From the NCBI GenBank assembly GCA_021789565.1, contig JAJYJL010000402.1:1-7207 (forward strand): 7,207 bases of DNA. Reading direction: 5' to 3'. Below the pieces are notes generated by a model. That model saw only the letters and a program-made list of their open reading frames with translations, was not told where the DNA came from and did no database searches. Of this stretch, positions 6,457 to 7,207 are shown piece by piece; positions within the stretch are counted from its first letter, which is position 1, and each line of letters opens with the position of its first letter. Position numbers and translations under genes: made by a program. The DNA comes from Acidobacteriota bacterium. Lineage in GTDB: Bacteria > Acidobacteriota > Terriglobia > UBA7540.

Positions 6457-6502
6457 TTGACATTTTTCTGAGTTGAGATTAAAAGTAGGGTAAGACTATA
6501 GG
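6457..6502 (+). promoter_or_regulatory. Candidate promoter(s) for the TonB-dependent receptor gene
   Basis: A perfect -35 hexamer TTGACA (6457-6462) is followed after 17 bases by TAAAAG (6480-6485, 4 of 6 matches). An overlapping alternative is TTGAGA (6473-6478, 5 of 6) with TATAGG (6497-6502, 4 of 6) at an 18-base spacing. Both lie in the most AT-rich part of the intergenic region. Either would give a long leader of about 200-220 bases before the receptor ATG, including the inverted repeat at 6531-6569. Confidence 0.45.
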
Positions 6503-6530
6503 CTTTAATAAACCTGTGGGAAGCGTCGGG

Positions 6531-6569
6531 GCGGTCACGAGTGAAAGTTTTGCGCGGAATCGTGACCGC
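6531..6569. promoter_or_regulatory. 10-bp perfect inverted repeat upstream of the receptor gene
   Basis: GCGGTCACGA (6531-6540) and TCGTGACCGC (6560-6569) are exact reverse complements separated by 19 bases. As DNA it could be a two-half-site operator, the half-sites being about 29 bases apart centre to centre, close to three helical turns. As RNA it would be a stable stem in the receptor leader. What follows (GCTGTTTATTG) is only mildly T-rich, so it is at best a poor terminator. Location downstream of the proposed promoters fits regulation of the receptor gene. Confidence 0.5.
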
Positions 6570-6701
6570 GCTGTTTATTGTAACGACTTGCTGCTTATTA
6601 CTTCTCGTATTGCTGCAGAAATACCTCGTTTTTTCTTCTCCTGAAGTCTTGGCCATCACGGCCATTGTCACAAAAAGGGTCAAGGGCAATTTAACAATAC
6701 G

Positions 6702-6707
6702 AAGGAG
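6702..6707 (+). promoter_or_regulatory. Ribosome binding site of the receptor gene
   Basis: AAGGAG lies 7 bases before the ATG at 6715-6717, the expected spacing, and decides between this ATG and the in-frame ATG at codon 4. Confidence 0.85.
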
Positions 6708-6714
6708 TGAAACT

Positions 6715-7207
6715 ATGGCAGCAATGCGTATCCAGAAGGGCCGCATTTTGCGAAGTTTGTTCAGGCTCTTTGTTGCGGGTATTGCGATCGCGATATTCAC
6801 TCTGGGCCCACAAACGCTCATTGCCCAGGAAGTTACAGGCGGTATTACAGGCACTGTCACAGACCCCTCGCACGCCGCAGTGCCAGGCGCTACCGTAACG
6901 GCCACCGACACAGTCCGCGGAACAGTGTGGCCCACCACAACCAATTCGGCTGGTGTTTACAACCTGCCCCGGCTGCCGGCCGGAGCCTACACTGTTAAAG
7001 CAACAGCCAGCGGCTTTGCCACCAGCACCCGGCCGGCTTTTGATCTGCAAATGAACCAGGTCGCACGCATAGACTTCGAATTGCAGGTTGGCCAGATGAC
7101 GCAGACTGTAGAGGTGACGGGTGCTCCCCCGCTGCTCCAGACCGATACCATGCAGAGGGGCTTTGTCACCAACGCAAACTTCAACGTTAACCTGCCGCTG
7201 GCCACGC
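6715..7207 (+). CDS. Oar-like TonB-dependent receptor, N-terminal part (3' end outside window)
   Basis: The reading frame is open from the ATG at 6715 to the window end, giving 164 residues. A signal peptide covers residues 1 to about 37: a basic segment (RIQKGRILR), a hydrophobic core at about 17-31, and a probable cleavage after TLIA. Residues 40-125 form a carboxypeptidase-regulatory-like (Ig-like) domain, marked by GGITGTVTDPSHAAVPGATV, then N-S-A-G-V-Y-x-L-P-x-L-P-A-G-x-Y-T-V and SGFAT. From about 126, GQMTQTVEVTGAPPLLQTD followed by F-N-V-N-L-P-L-A-T is the usual lead into the plug domain. Such receptors are outer membrane beta-barrels of about 1,000 residues that bind large ligands, often glycans, using TonB energy. 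Position and divergent orientation suggest that it serves the sugar locus, but this is inference. AAGGAG at 6702-6707 fixes the start; Met4 is an alternative but less well spaced. Confidence 0.9.
   Translation, partial: MAAMRIQKGRILRSLFRLFVAGIAIAIFTLGPQTLIAQEVTGGITGTVTDPSHAAVPGATVTATDTVRGTVWPTTTNSAGVYNLPRLPAGAYTVKATASGFATSTRPAFDLQMNQVARIDFELQVGQMTQTVEVTGAPPLLQTDTMQRGFVTNANFNVNLPLAT

Larger units (their letters stand above)
5895..6714. other. 820-base divergent intergenic region
   Basis: No convincing protein-coding gene lies between the SIS gene and the receptor gene. Open frames of up to about 128 codons exist on the + strand (for example 6011-6397), but their products look like random translation, have no family resemblance and lack good ribosome binding sites. 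From left to right the region holds the SIS leader and candidate promoter, a cluster of + strand hairpins (about 6062-6219), a short direct repeat (6241-6301), a 5-bp hairpin GCCGG/CCGGC (6303-6307 with 6316-6320), an AT-rich stretch (about 6345-6510) with receptor promoter candidates, a 10-bp inverted repeat (6531-6569) and the receptor ribosome binding site. No tRNA, rRNA, transposon end or CRISPR repeat was seen. Confidence 0.75.

Noticed and set aside
6408..6944. A 178-codon - strand frame running from the intergenic region into the receptor gene
   Set aside because: Its N-terminal part is antisense to the receptor coding sequence, which has a clear signal peptide, domain and ribosome binding site.

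Overview
The window looks like a piece of a moderately high-GC chromosome from an Acidobacteriota-type organism. The best pointers are the 3'-terminal gene, an Oar-like TonB-dependent receptor with an N-terminal carboxypeptidase-regulatory-like domain of the kind greatly expanded in that phylum, and a ferrochelatase ending in a cysteine cluster. The taxonomic call is inference from gene content only; no rRNA or other marker gene is present.

Layout: (1) bases 3-527, + strand, the C-terminal part of a ferrochelatase whose 5' end lies outside the window. (2) Bases 524-5894, - strand, four genes in one direction, transcribed as SIS-domain sugar isomerase-like protein (UPF0309-like), secreted GH42-type beta-galactosidase, ROK-family sugar kinase, and MFS sugar transporter. 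They are separated by 81, 88 and 57 bases, consistent with one operon. The ferrochelatase and MFS genes converge so tightly that their stop codons share the palindrome TTAA. (3) Bases 5895-6714, an 820-base intergenic region with no convincing gene. It holds the likely divergent promoters, a nested hairpin in the SIS leader, a + strand cluster of hairpins that could be a small RNA or leader RNA, and a 10-bp inverted repeat upstream of the receptor. (4) Bases 6715-7207, + strand, the start of the receptor gene, cut by the window end.

The - strand genes plus the divergent receptor read as a carbohydrate-use locus. The receptor may take up an oligosaccharide through the outer membrane. The exported GH42 enzyme would hydrolyse glycosides in the periplasm or outside the cell. 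The MFS permease would bring the freed sugar into the cytoplasm, the ROK protein would phosphorylate it, and the SIS protein would bind or isomerise the sugar phosphate. The substrate cannot be read from the sequence, and no dedicated regulator is encoded here. Both the ROK and SIS proteins deviate from family consensus at sugar-binding positions, which hints at an unusual substrate or a divergent subfamily.
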